Below are positions 1 through 9,124 of a DNA stretch of 19,086 nt, piece by piece. The DNA comes from Entrophospora sp. SA101 (Eukaryota > Glomeromycota > Glomeromycetes > Entrophosporales > Entrophosporaceae). Under the pieces are notes generated by a model. It did no database searches, was not told the DNA's origin, and worked only from the letters and a program-made list of their open reading frames with translations. Location of the stretch: positions 8,394-27,479 of the forward strand of contig CAUDNR010000614.1 in assembly GCA_958430865.1 (NCBI GenBank). The letters run 5' to 3'. The translations under genes and the position numbers were made by a program. Position 1 is the first letter of the stretch; each line of letters starts with the position of its first letter.

Positions 1-123
1 GAACAGGCATTCTCAGTTGCTGGAAATACAATTAGTAAAACTCGAAATCGTTTGTTGCCAGAAACTGCAAGAGCATGTTTATGTATGAAAAGCTGGATTA
101 TTAATAAAATAGGAGATTATTAA
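1..123 (+). CDS. hAT-family transposase, C-terminal end (partial)
   Basis: An open frame enters from the window edge at base 1 and stops at TAA 121-123, giving the last 40 residues of a protein. It begins EQAFSVAGNTISKTRNRLLP and continues with a short helix containing KSW. This is the signature of the C-terminal dimerisation region of hAT transposases (FSxAGxxxSxxRxxLxP, then a leucine/tryptophan-rich helix), which holds the transposase multimer together at the transposon ends. No stop or frameshift is seen in the visible part, so the element could be intact further left, but the catalytic DDE residues lie outside the window. A candidate 3' terminus lies about 210 bp downstream, the arrangement expected for the right end of a hAT transposon. 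The family call is firm; activity cannot be judged from this fragment. Confidence 0.85.
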   Translation, partial: EQAFSVAGNTISKTRNRLLPETARACLCMKSWIINKIGDY

Positions 124-334
124 AATACAAATTTTTTATACTTATATAGGATAGATATATAATATTATTCTTATCATTTATATTTAAATTTTAATAAACT
201 ATTTGTGTCACATGTTGATCATGTGTAACCGGTTTGAACGGTTTGAATGGTTCCAAAAACCAAACCAAAAAAAAACCAGGGGTTGGTTTCAAACCGAGTT
301 CAAACCGTTTATTAGCGAAACCGACCCATCCCTA
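124..334 (+). mobile_element. hAT transposon 3' untranslated tail and terminal inverted repeat
   Basis: After the transposase stop there is an AT-rich tail. From about 226 the sequence becomes rich in short repeats of the type AACCGGTTTGAA / CAAACCG on both strands, and it ends at 334 in CCGACCCATCCCTA. Read from the other strand this end is TAGGGATGGGTCGGTTT, the usual form of a hAT terminus (C/TAGGG...). The repeated CAAACCG motifs look like subterminal transposase-binding sites. The 8 bp that would be the target duplication are 335-342 (TACATAGA); the partner copy is outside the window. The open frame across 203-388 is a by-product of this repeat-rich end and is not called as a gene. Confidence 0.72.
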
Positions 335-474
335 TACATAGAGGTTCATACATTACATGTTTTCTGTATTAACGTTGTAAAATATTAATATTAATATATT
401 TTTGTGTTACATATTTGTGGCTGAAAAAAAAAAGTTCTTTAAAAAAAATTTTTTTGACAAATTATACAAAAACC

Positions 475-2340
475 ATGATGGAAAACATTTTGAATGAAAA
501 TAAACATCATGACAATACTTCTACCGACAAAAATGATGAATATTCTGATAAAAGAAAAGAAAGAAATGGGGAATGTCCAGCATGAAATAGATATAATACT
601 CATTGGGAATGGTGTCAATCATGTGATCCAAAGTTGTTAACTGAAGGATGGACTAGTGGTAATGAAACATTAGATGAATTAATTAAAAGCACACAACTTA
701 AAGCAACAGGATATGATAATGATAATTATCTTCAATGGATTCCTTATGATGATTTAACAAATATTGAAAAGATAGGTGAAGGTGGGTTTGCAATTATATC
801 CAAAGCTACTTGGTTAAATGGTTATAAATATACGGATAGTAGAGATGAAAGAACTAGCAAAGATAGGACTGTGGCATTAAAAAAACTACATAATTCACAG
901 AATATTTCTGATGAATTTCTTAATGAGGTAAATTATTTTATTTTTCTATTTATTTTCAGATTTTAAATATTATTCTGAAATTCAATATATTTTTTTTATA
1001 GTTTAGAAATTATGTTACATTTTATTATAACTCATTTATAAATCATATTTATGGATTAACACAAGATCCAGCTACAAAAGAATATATCTTTGTGATGAAA
1101 TACATGGAAAATAGAAGTCTTCAAGATTATGAAGATTCATATATTAGAAAAGAAGAATATGGGGAATGTCCAACATGCAATAAATATAATACTAGTTATT
1201 CATGGTGTCAATCATGTGATCCAAAGCTATTAACTAAAGGATGGACTAGTGGCAATGAAACATTAGATGAGTTGATTAAAAGTACACAACTTAAAGCAAC
1301 TGAGTACCATTATAGTAATCATCTTCAATGGATTCCTTATAATGATTTAACAAATATTGAAAAGATAGGTGAAGGTGTGTTTGCAACTGTATCTAAAGCT
1401 ACTTAGTTAAATGGTTATAAAATTATAGATGATTATAATAATGAAAGAATTAGCAAAGATATGCCTGTGGCATTAAAGAAATTACATAATTCACAGAATA
1501 TATCTGATGAATTTCTTAATGAGGTAAATCATTTTATTTTTATATTCAGTTTTTTTAAATATTATTGATTAATTATTATTGTAATTAAATATTTTATCTG
1601 TTATTTTAGTTGAAAAATTATGAGAAGTTTCATAATAAAATTTATATTTATGGATTAACACAAGATCCAATTACAAAAAAATATATCTGTAATGCATTAC
1701 ATTGAAGATGGAAGTTTTCAAAATGATGAATATTCAAAGAAAGAAAAGAAAATATGGGGAATGTCCAACCTGCAATAGATATAATACTCATTATTTATGG
1801 TGTCAATCATGTGATCCAAAGCTATTAACCAAAGGATGGACTAGTGGCAATGAAACATTAGATGAGTTGATTAAAAGCACACAACTTAAAGCAACATATT
1901 ATCATTATAGTAATCATATTCAATGGATTCCTTATAATAATTTAACAAATATTGAAAAGATAGGTGAAGGTGGGTTTGCAGCTATATCCAAAGCTACTCA
2001 GTTAAATGGTTGTAAATATATTGATGGAAATAAAAGAATTAGTGGAGATAAGACTGTGGCATTAAAGAAACTACTTAATTCACAGAATATTTCCAATGAA
2101 TTTCTTAATGAGGTATTTTATTTTATTTTTTTATTTATTTTTCAGATTTTTTAAATATTATTGATTACTATTGTTGTAATTAAATATTTTATTTGTTGTT
2201 TTAGTTTAAAAATTATACAAAGTTTCATGATAAATTATTTATAATTCATATTTATGGATTAACACAAGATCCGATTACAAAAGAATATATATTTGTAATG
2301 GAATATATGGAAAATGGAAGTCTTCAAAATTATTTAACTA
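475..2340 (+). repeat. Three tandem diverged copies of the kinase N-module (period about 594 bp)
   Basis: Using GAATGTCC of the cysteine module as anchor, copies sit at 571, 1164 and 1759, so the periods are 593 and 595 bp. Each copy holds the cysteine module, the linker, the N-lobe first exon, a short intron and the start of the next exon up to SLQ-D/N-Y. Introns differ in length (74, 86 and 92 bp) and sequence, so the duplications are old. The 1/2 junction is at about 1130 and the 2/3 junction at about 1723. At the latter, TTTTCAAAAT of the N-lobe runs directly into GATGAATATTC, the sequence that starts copy 1, which points to recombination at a short CAAAAT-type homology. Confidence 0.85.
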
Positions 2341-3094
2341 AAGATTTTAAAAATTTAAAATGGAATGACAAAATTAAAATTCTTTATTATATTATTAATG
2401 GTCTAAAAGATATTCATGAAAAAGAACTATTCATCATGATTTTCATAGTGGTAATATTCTTCAAAAAGACAAATGGATTCCATGTATTGCAGATTTGGGA
2501 TTATCATGCCCAGCTAGTCAAGCATCATCAAACAAAAATAATATATGTGGAGTACTACCATATATTGCACCAGAAGTTTTAAGAGAGAAACCATATACAA
2601 TGGCAGCAGACATGTATAGTTTTGGAGTTCCGATGTCTGTAGTATCAACTGGTCAACAGCCTTTTAATAATTTGGCACATGATGAATATCTTGCAATGAA
2701 TATATGTAAAGGTGCAAGACCTGAATTCTCAAACAATACACCAAAATTCTATATTGAACTAGCATCCAAATGCATGGATGCTAATCCAGATAAACGTCCA
2801 ACTGCTAATGAAATTTATAAGACTATTGAAATTTGGTATGCTTCATTTGATGATGATATAATAGATAATTTTGAACATTATGGATATTTAAGAGTACAGC
2901 AGGATGAATTAAAATTAATTAGAAAAGAGTTTGATGAAATGGATGAAATAAAATTTGGTCCTTCAACAATTACTACAGTAATTCATCCAAACACATTTTA
3001 TACTAGCAGAATATTAAATTTTACAAACCTTCCCCAACCTGTGAATTCCAATAAAGTGACAATTCTTGGCAATAATAATGGTAATTATCATTGA
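475..3094 (+). pseudogene. Decayed protein kinase with triplicated N-terminal module
   Basis: A protein kinase-like gene that cannot be read through. ATG-ATG at 475-480 opens a protein with a cysteine module (GECPxC...WCQSCDPK), a KGWTSGN linker, a glycine loop (IGEGGFA) and a VALKKL lysine motif. That block occurs three times (from about 475, 1131 and 1724). Each copy is interrupted at the same phase-0 codon (FLNE) by an intron: 928-1001, 1524-1609 and 2113-2204. Only the third copy continues into a C-lobe, with HHDFHSGNIL (catalytic loop), ADLGLS (DFG equivalent), APEVL and a C-terminal tail ending at TGA 3092-3094. Lesions seen: TGA at 583-585 replacing the second Cys of CPxC; TAG at 1404-1406; a 2-base loss near 1687; a frame slip in the A/G-rich run 1731-1755; and a 1-base loss near 2429 just before the catalytic loop. 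The family resembles the expanded kinase set of arbuscular-mycorrhizal fungi. Loss of function is strongly inferred. Confidence 0.85.
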
Positions 3095-3540
3095 TTATTC
3101 AATTATTAATTTAAAATTTAGTATCAATATTAAACATTAACATTACCATCATATTTATAGTTTCTCATCTAACGGATATAAATATTTAAATTCATTTGAT
3201 TATGTATTTAATAGTGATATTATATAAAGGTAATGACTTCTCAAAATTATCATATCTTTGGATTTTTTTTTTTTTGGATGTCAAATATGGACATTAAAAT
3301 AATGAGTTTCTGTGATTCTAATATCATTATAAAATCAAATATAATGGCCTCCGTCCATTAGTTAAATTAGCAACTATTATTATACTAATAGCAAATTAGT
3401 CAATATCACAATAATACAATGTAATCTTGCCCAAGTTTTTTATTTTTGAGGATCAACTTTTGTTTCTTCAAAACTTTTCTAATTATTCAATAGACTCCAT
3501 ATAAAATAATTGGAATAACAAATCCAAAAGTACAAATTCA
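3095..3540. other. AT-rich spacer after the kinase locus
   Basis: The 3' flank of the kinase remnant. Homopolymer runs and AT-rich sequence, with no coding-like frame of useful length on either strand and no recognised repeat. A poly-T run at about 3270-3282 is the only low-complexity feature. Confidence 0.6.
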
Positions 3541-3990
3541 ACAAGAGCCTAGTTTTTTCTGTCCAGGTTCGATTTCTTTGGTACGTAATTCTGCATTTCT
3601 TATCAAGTCTGTTTAGAGTTATTGTTGATAATTAAACCAGAGGCATGAATCTTTTTGACTAGTATAAGATCTGCCGGTTTTTTTGGTTCAGAAGCATTGT
3701 CACAAAAAGTTAGTCCAGTAGTCACGCCTCCTTGCACCATTCAGGATGGCCGACGGTTTCTCTTTTCAAGTTTATCTCTTAGCATTTCTTGATAGGTGTT
3801 TTGGGGATTAACCCAATCAATTGGAGCTTTAGTTGCTTTGTAAAAACACTACTTTGGCCTCTTTTTTGTAAATTCTCAGAAATACTGTTTCAATAATTAT
3901 ATATTTTTAACACTTATTCATAGTGAAGTCAACCAGTAGAAAACCTTGGCCGGCTAAGAACTTGGATAAATATTGAGACAGGCTACCTCT
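3541..3990 (-). pseudogene. Broken coding remnant of unknown family
   Basis: On the minus strand this stretch is less AT-biased than its surroundings and shows coding-like frames that break repeatedly. From 3990 down to a TAA at 3907 it reads RGSLSQYLSKFLAGQGFLLV and a few residues more. A second frame from 3848 to 3606 contains APIDWVNPQNTYQEMLRDKL, is interrupted by TGA at 3741-3743, and continues with VQGGVTTGLTFCDN and later KKPADLILVKK. A third segment, back in the first frame, runs through about 3609-3541 (RNAELRTKEIEPGQKK). Three pieces in alternating frames with internal stops suggest a dead gene or transposon-derived ORF. I do not recognise the family. It could also be an intron-rich gene, but no convincing splice sites join the pieces. 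Confidence 0.4.
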
Positions 3991-4104
3991 GGGATTTTTA
4001 ATTTAGTAGTAGCAGAGTTTTGTCAAATCTTGAATTCCCTTTATTGAATTTTCACAATATATTGAGTTGATTTTTTCGCTCTTATTAAAATAAAAAACTT
4101 ATTA

Positions 4105-4278
4105 ATGCATAAATTCAAACCTTTTTATTGGATTGGTCCAAATTACAAATCGAAGGAAAAATATAATAATAATAATAATAATGCATCCTCAGAAAATTCC
4201 GAAGATGCTAGCCGAAAAAGAAAAAAGATATATCAATCACCGAAAAAATCAAAGATGGTAAATCATAACAGATCCTGA
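4105..4278 (+). CDS. Small basic, asparagine-rich ORF (57 aa), uncertain gene
   Basis: ATG at 4105-4107 to TGA at 4276-4278 gives 57 residues, starting MHKFKPFYWIGPNYKSKEKY. An Asn run follows, encoded by an (AAT)n microsatellite at about 4163-4182, then a basic stretch ASRKRKKIYQSPKKSK like a nuclear-localisation signal. Just beyond, in the +1 frame from about 4268, the sequence reads TDPDFLTLFDDNVASEICFV to a TAA at about 4334, which also looks coding. The two pieces may be exons of one short gene, or a gene broken by a frameshift. The overlap leaves no room for a normal intron, so I favour a frameshift. No family is recognised. It sits about 320 bp upstream of the CBS gene on the same strand, so it could alternatively be part of that gene's 5' region. 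Confidence 0.35.
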   Translation: MHKFKPFYWIGPNYKSKEKYNNNNNNASSENSEDASRKRKKIYQSPKKSKMVNHNRS

Positions 4279-4593
4279 TTTTTTAACTTTATTCGATGAT
4301 AATGTAGCATCAGAAATTTGCTTTGTTTTAAAATAAAATCTTTCAGTAGATTAAGATTTAAAATTAAACAGTAAAATAATCCCACAACCTAATAATAGTA
4401 AACCTATCAATCGTGAATTTGAATTATTTATAATTTTTATAATTTTAGAACTGTACCACATAAATTATTTTTGGACATGTATATAAAGTGCAATGATTAG
4501 TATTTCTTCCCATGGCTTTTTAAAAATTTCAATATTTTTTCTATCTTCTTTTTCTTTTTCCGTAATTTCCAAAATACTTTAAAAATCAAGAGA

Positions 4594-5731
4594 ATGTATT
4601 CAATTCCACAACATATCGATTTCATTAAGAATTTAACAATCGATTCAGTAATATCGGAAAAGCAAAATAAATCAAGATTAATTGAAATTCCAACCACTGC
4701 TACAGTCGAAGAAGCCTTTGATGTATTACTTGCAGAAAATATTCTGAGTGTGCCTGTTTATAAATATTTCAAAGGACGTAAACAACCAATTGCTATTATT
4801 AGCGTGCTTGATTTGGTTTCTTTTATTTGTTTGCAGGTAAAAGAAATAAAACAATTAACTTGTTATTCAAAATAATAACAAATAATAATGATGATTTCTT
4901 AAAAAATGAAATTATTTTTAGCCAATTTTTGAAAATAAAGAAGATAATAACGACAAAAATTTAAATTTTGAAAATCAATATTTTTTACAAAAACCAGTCA
5001 GCGAAATTGTTGGATTAACATCTGAAAGCACAAATTTAACTATGTGTCGTCCAGAAAACTCGTTAGTTGATCTTTTAGAATTATTGACACGTAAACGAAT
5101 TCATAGAGTCTTGGTTTCAAAGCAATATTGTGATGGTGGTGATAATGAAGAGATATCATCATCACCTTACTTTGTATCTCAAACTGACGTGATTAGATTT
5201 TTATTTAATAATAATCATAAATTAGGTGAAATTTTAGATTTACCTGCATGTAAGGCTGCAAATCAAACAATTAAATTATTATTATCGTCATCAACTACAA
5301 CGTCAAAAAATCAAAAGCAAGAATTATTGTTGAGTCGTCCTTCTTCGATTACAATTCATGATCGAGCTTTAACAGCTTTCAAAAAAATTTATCAAGATGG
5401 AGTTAGTGCAGTTGCAGTTGTTAATGATGATGGTAGTTTAGTTGCCGAAGTTTCAGCAGCTGATTTACGTGGGTTAAATCGAGATCGGTTAAATGATTTA
5501 AAGAAACCCGTAATAATGTTTCTTAAATCATCAAAAGGCGCGCTAATTAAACCATTAACTTGTCATCGAAAATTTACTTTGAGCCAGGTTATGGCGGGGA
5601 TTACACTTAATAAAACTCACAGAGCTTGGTTTGTAGATGAAGATGATATACCAATTGGTGTAATAACTCTTAGTGATATTCTTAGTATGTTTTTACCAGG
5701 TGTATCAGATGTATTTGCTCACGAATCATAA
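4594..5731 (+). CDS. Four-CBS-domain protein (double Bateman module), Snf4/Sds23-like
   Basis: Two exons, 4594-4836 and 4922-5731, joined by an 85-bp phase-0 intron (CAG|GTAAAA ... TTTTTAG|CCA), encode 350 residues starting MYSIPQHIDF. Four CBS motifs can be followed: residues about 30-80 (ATVEEAFDVLLAENILSVPV, then IAIISVLDLVSFI), 118-175 (NSLVDLLELLTRKRIHRVLV, then FVSQTDVIRFLF), 213-270 (DGVSAVAVVNDDG, then EVSAADLRGLN) and 295-345 (KTHRAWFVDEDDIPIGVITL, then SDILSMF). Paired CBS domains usually bind adenine nucleotides and act as energy or stress sensors. In fungi the four-CBS proteins are the AMPK gamma subunit Snf4 and the Sds23/Moc1 proteins, both about this length or longer. I cannot choose between them by eye. 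No signal peptide or membrane segment is visible, so it is probably cytosolic or nuclear. The gene is convergent with YOP1, 211 bp between stop codons. Confidence 0.85.
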
Positions 5732-5942
5732 CTAATAGTAATTAGTCAATTAGGCTTTTTTTGTAATATATATATAATACATGTAAAATATAATATCTTA
5801 AGTAATAACAATTTTTATTTATTCATTCTATTTTATTATTAACAATTGCAATAAAAAATAAAAAAATAATGAAAATAAATGACAAATTTTTTACATATAT
5901 ATATATTTAAACAAGCTACAATCCAATGGATTTGCCTATTAA

Positions 5943-6777
5943 TTATTCATCCTTAGTGTCAAGTTCAGCATTAATAATATCTTTAGCGATATCTTCAGCT
6001 TTTGACTTCAATTTATTAATATTTTTATCAATACCACCTTCATGTGACAAAAGAGTCGGTCTAAGTAATTTTGCGTAAAGAACTTGAGCTCCTTGGAAAG
6101 ATGGGAGGAAAAGCCTATATATGTGTGAATCATGTAAAGGAATTTATATTTAGAAGAAGAATGAAGCAGAAAGATTGATAATAAATAAAATAATAATCAT
6201 TTATCAGTCAATTAAATTATTTACCAAAGGCAAAAAAGCGTTTTGAAAAGGAAATAGAAAGGAACCCAGTAGAGAATGAGATCAGAAAAGAATTCAATGA
6301 TATTAACAAATCCAAATACGGACCTAAGCAAATTCGATTGAATTAAGATTAAGATTAAAAATATTTAAATTTAAAAAATTTCCCTTATATATATACTCTT
6401 ATTTACCAATAAGTTAACCATTGAGTATCATCAACTTTGACATCACTTTCAATAGCTTTGAAAGAAGCATAAGCTATTATTAAGAAAACATTAAATTATA
6501 AATTATTATATTGAATGGAGAAAAAATTATTGATTAAAAAAAAAAAAAAATTAGAAATTGATTAAATACCAGGATAAAGCCATCCGATAAGATTAGAGAC
6601 TAGTGCTCCCCAGAAATTGAAAAATGTAGAAAGAAGTACAATTCCAACAACACCGGCTGCAAGATAAATTTTCGAAACACCAGTTTTTTGTTCCAATTTA
6701 ATTATTTGTGGATATTTTGATAATTCTTTGTCGGTTTGGGCACTATAATATTTGAGTTTGGCTTTAAAAGTATCCAT
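5943..6777 (-). CDS. YOP1: Yop1/DP1/REEP5-family ER membrane-shaping protein
   Basis: Four exons on the minus strand: 6777-6570, 6473-6407, 6323-6225 and 6114-5943, with introns 6569-6474, 6406-6324 and 6224-6115, all GT..AG. The frame stays open throughout and yields 181 residues, almost exactly the length of yeast Yop1. The first exon starts MDTFKAKLKYYSAQ and carries an early membrane hairpin (IYLAAGVVGIVLLSTFFNFW). The TB2/DP1/HVA22 core LYPAYASFKAIES and DDTQWLTYWSVFGF spans the splice sites and leads to a second hairpin (IEFFSDLILYWVPFYFLFK). The C-terminus is a charged amphipathic helix (NKLKSKAEDIAKDI). Proteins of this family wedge into the outer leaflet of tubular ER and, with reticulons, stabilise curvature. 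The conserved core and exact frame continuity make this the most secure gene in the window. No unusual regulation is visible. Confidence 0.96.
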
Positions 6778-8040
6778 TTTTTTTTACGTTTAATTTTTTT
6801 AGAAAAATTGATGGAGGGGCGATAAAAAACGATTACTTTTATATTAAAAAAACAATATTAAAATATTAATCAATAAATCAAAGTTCAATCAATAAACAAT
6901 GAATTAAACATTTGTGAAACCATCGCGCTTGCTGATTAAAATTACGAATAGATAGATAACTTCAATAAAACCCTAAAATAGAATATCACAACTTGTCTTT
7001 AATCCATTGGTTTTAAAAGTTTAAAATTCTCTCTTGTAGGGCAATTAATTCATTCACGCATATATTTAAAAAAAAGGAAAATTTATTTGTATATTTTTCA
7101 CGAAATAAGAAATTTCTTTATTATTATTATGCGTTATTATGGCGCAATCATGATTTTCCTTATAACGGATAAAAATAGTATGACGATTAGAACTTCATCC
7201 CATATTAATAATATCAATATGTTTAGAAAAGGTCTAATTTTTACTATGTTGGATAGGGCCCGAATAAAGATGATTCAATTATATCCCACCCACTATCATA
7301 TTAATTATATATTAATGTATTCCATCAAATCTGGTGCCGATCATCAACTTTTGGGGCTATCTTTAAAGGCTTCAAAATAATAAAAGTCATATGTGAAGCC
7401 AAAAAAAGCAAAGGTCGTTACAAAGTGAAACATCATGTCACAAGGAATTGACAATTTTAATTGACAATTCCTTTGTGATAGGGAAATCCGCAGTTCTATT
7501 ATGATAAAACTAAAATTCAGTAAAGGAAAGGTTACAAAAAAAAAACAGTGATGCAACCACATGATATCATGTATTTTATTTTTTTTAGGAAAAACTTTAC
7601 AATTTTTTTATAAAAGGATCGGGAGATTCACATCTATTAAAATTTTTGAAATATCATGTGATACACACACATCTTGGATTTTTAAAAAAAAACCCACAAC
7701 CATTCAATTCAGCTTTAAAAGGAAGTCAATTCATATAAAAAAATGGTTTCAAAAAAATTTTTTCATGGATTTTTTTAAATTTGAGAGTTATGCAATAATA
7801 AATTTTCGTGTTACAATATGTTGACCAAATTTGGTAAGATCAATGTTCACTATGTGAGATACTTTTCCCCATATGTTTAAAAATATAATAATTTTTTAGA
7901 ATAACAGTCAAGAAAAAATAAAAGGGTTCAAAAATATATTTTTTGGAAATGATACCAAAATCTGAACCATTTTATAACTTTTTTCTTGTTGGACATATTG
8001 CTGACAAAGATTTATATAATCATGCAATAATTTTAATCTA
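6778..8040. other. Spacer upstream of YOP1; no convincing gene
   Basis: AT-rich DNA with poly-A and poly-T runs. Open frames at 7087-7380, 7344-7562 (minus) and 7561-7824 are low-complexity Phe/Ile/Lys-rich translations of AT-rich sequence and match nothing I recognise. The first few hundred bases should contain the YOP1 promoter, since YOP1 is transcribed leftward from 6777, but no clear core element can be assigned. Confidence 0.6.
7439..7477. repeat. Near-perfect palindrome
   Basis: CACAAGGAATTGACAATT is followed, after a very short centre, by AATTGACAATTCCTTTGTG, whose reverse complement is nearly the left arm (one extra A and one A/T difference). This could form a strong hairpin or cruciform. 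No extended terminal repeats or target duplication are seen around it, so it is not called as a transposon. Confidence 0.7.
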
Positions 8041-8050
8041 CAAAAAAGAG

Positions 8051-8518
8051 GACTGATTGGGCAAAAACCCAATCCAGTCTCCTACCCAAAATCATAAATT
8101 AGTATCAGAGAAACAGAGAATTTAGGAAAGTGATTATACAAAACAAACACTATTTTACAAATTTCCTCTTAACATCAGTCCAAATGCAATTTCAGGGCCA
8201 CCAACCCTGCTCTGAATTGTGACCTTCTGTGCTTGAACAAGCTGCAGATTCTCGTTGCTTTGATGGATCTGGATATTTATATGGCACTACAATTCATCAG
8301 CAGAGTTGCGACTTGGTCACAGAGCCATCCTTACCCTAGAGAAGGATCGTTGCAGGCAACTTTTCAACCAGCATGCCAGCGGCCATCTCTGGACTGGTGC
8401 TGTGATGCAGTTTTGGTAAACTCCAGAGCTTCGCGCCCCCCCTGAAAATTCAGTTGCATCGTTGTATCATCGGGAGCACCGTGGTCAGATTAGCCTTATG
8501 TACACGAGGAAGATGTGA
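8051..8518 (+). mobile_element. GC-richer island, probable degenerate mobile-element fragment
   Basis: From about 8160 to 8530 the base composition is clearly richer in G and C than anything nearby. A plus-strand frame from 8264 to TGA 8516-8518 reads WHYNSSAELRLGHRAILTLE, then KDRCRQLFNQHASGHLWTGA, is broken by TAA at 8417-8419, and resumes with PELRAPPENSVASLYHREHR. The minus strand also has coding-like stretches (for example GGREALEFTKTASQHQSRDG), so the true sense is uncertain. At the left edge, 8051-8079 forms a hairpin (GACTGATTGGG / CCCAATCCAGTC), with a TCCTCTTTTTT-like end when read from the minus strand, reminiscent of a retroelement 3' end. I cannot name the family. Two adjacent open frames around 8233-8445 are treated as by-products of the same relic. 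Confidence 0.4.
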
Positions 8519-8533
8519 GAATGACTGTAGTGT

Positions 8534-8700
8534 TCAAGGTAGCGTGCGTGCTTCAACATCTATAAAATTTCCAATAATCAAACATCGCATACCGAAATGT
8601 TTCTTTTTAAACGGTATGCTGCCTTGACATCTTCTTGTAATTATATATTTAATATTAACGTTATTATTAATGATTACGAAAAGCAAAATACCAATCATTT
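8534..8700 (-). repeat. Inverted copy B' of the 167-bp repeat
   Basis: The reverse complement of this 167-bp stretch appears identical, base for base, to 11013-11179, about 2.3 kb away. The copy begins TCAAGGTAGCGTGCGTGCTT and ends ACCAATCATTT. It contains an 8-bp stem (GCATACCG / CGGTATGC) at 8587-8619. Identity stops abruptly at both edges. Confidence 0.95.
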
Positions 8701-9044
8701 ATTATCAATCTTGATAAGAATCTTATAATTACCCAGAAAGATCTGCTCCGTGTTTTGATTTCCAATTAAAATATTTATAAACTAAAATAAAAATATCAAT
8801 ACAAATAAAAAATAGTACCCCTATTATTAACACGTTTTCTTTAGAAGACCCAAACCAAACCAAATAACAACACTCGCGTTTTGACACCTTGGACTCCGTC
8901 AAAAAATAAAAAAAAAAAAAATCAATTCGCGTCAACAAAAAAACACGTGTAACACCAAGTGCCAATAATAAATAATTAACATGTACACGTCGATCAAATC
9001 ATCTTTTTTTCTTTTTAAAAAATTTAATAATAAAAAAATGCCAC
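8701..9044. other. AT-rich spacer between repeat B' and the topoisomerase fragment
   Basis: About 340 bp of AT-rich sequence with poly-A runs (for example around 8906-8920). A minus-strand open frame at 8729-8965 is rich in Phe and Ile and shows no motif, so it is not called. No coding sequence for the upstream part of topoisomerase I is visible here, which matters for judging the downstream fragment. Confidence 0.55.
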
Positions 9045-9124
9045 GTCACTCTAGTTGTTAAAAAAGAATGATGGTGATTATTGCCACTTGTTGTCACTCT
9101 AGTTATTTAAAAAGAATGATGGTG
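9045..9124 (+). repeat. 48-bp short tandem duplication ahead of the topoisomerase exon
   Basis: GTCACTCTAGTTGTTAAAAA followed by AGAATGATGGTG (9045-9076) recurs as GTCACTCTAGTTATTTAAAA followed by AGAATGATGGTG (9093-9124), with a 48-bp offset and three differences. The second copy runs straight into the conserved coding sequence of the topoisomerase fragment. Confidence 0.85.

Noticed and set aside
203..388. 61-residue open frame after the hAT transposase
   Set aside because: It is the translation of the transposon's repetitive subterminal region and terminal repeat.
3563..3575. GGTTCGATTTC resembling a tRNA B-box
   Set aside because: One mismatch, no A-box at a suitable distance and no cloverleaf could be drawn; it lies in the minus-strand coding relic.
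4497..4697. Minus-strand open frame opposite the start of the CBS gene
   Set aside because: Low-complexity antisense of the promoter and first exon; the plus-strand CBS reading is strongly supported.
7087..7824. Three open frames in the spacer upstream of YOP1
   Set aside because: Phe/Ile/Lys-rich translations expected by chance in AT-rich DNA, with no motif and no splice-supported extension.
8729..8965. Minus-strand open frame
   Set aside because: Hydrophobic low-complexity translation without motif or context.
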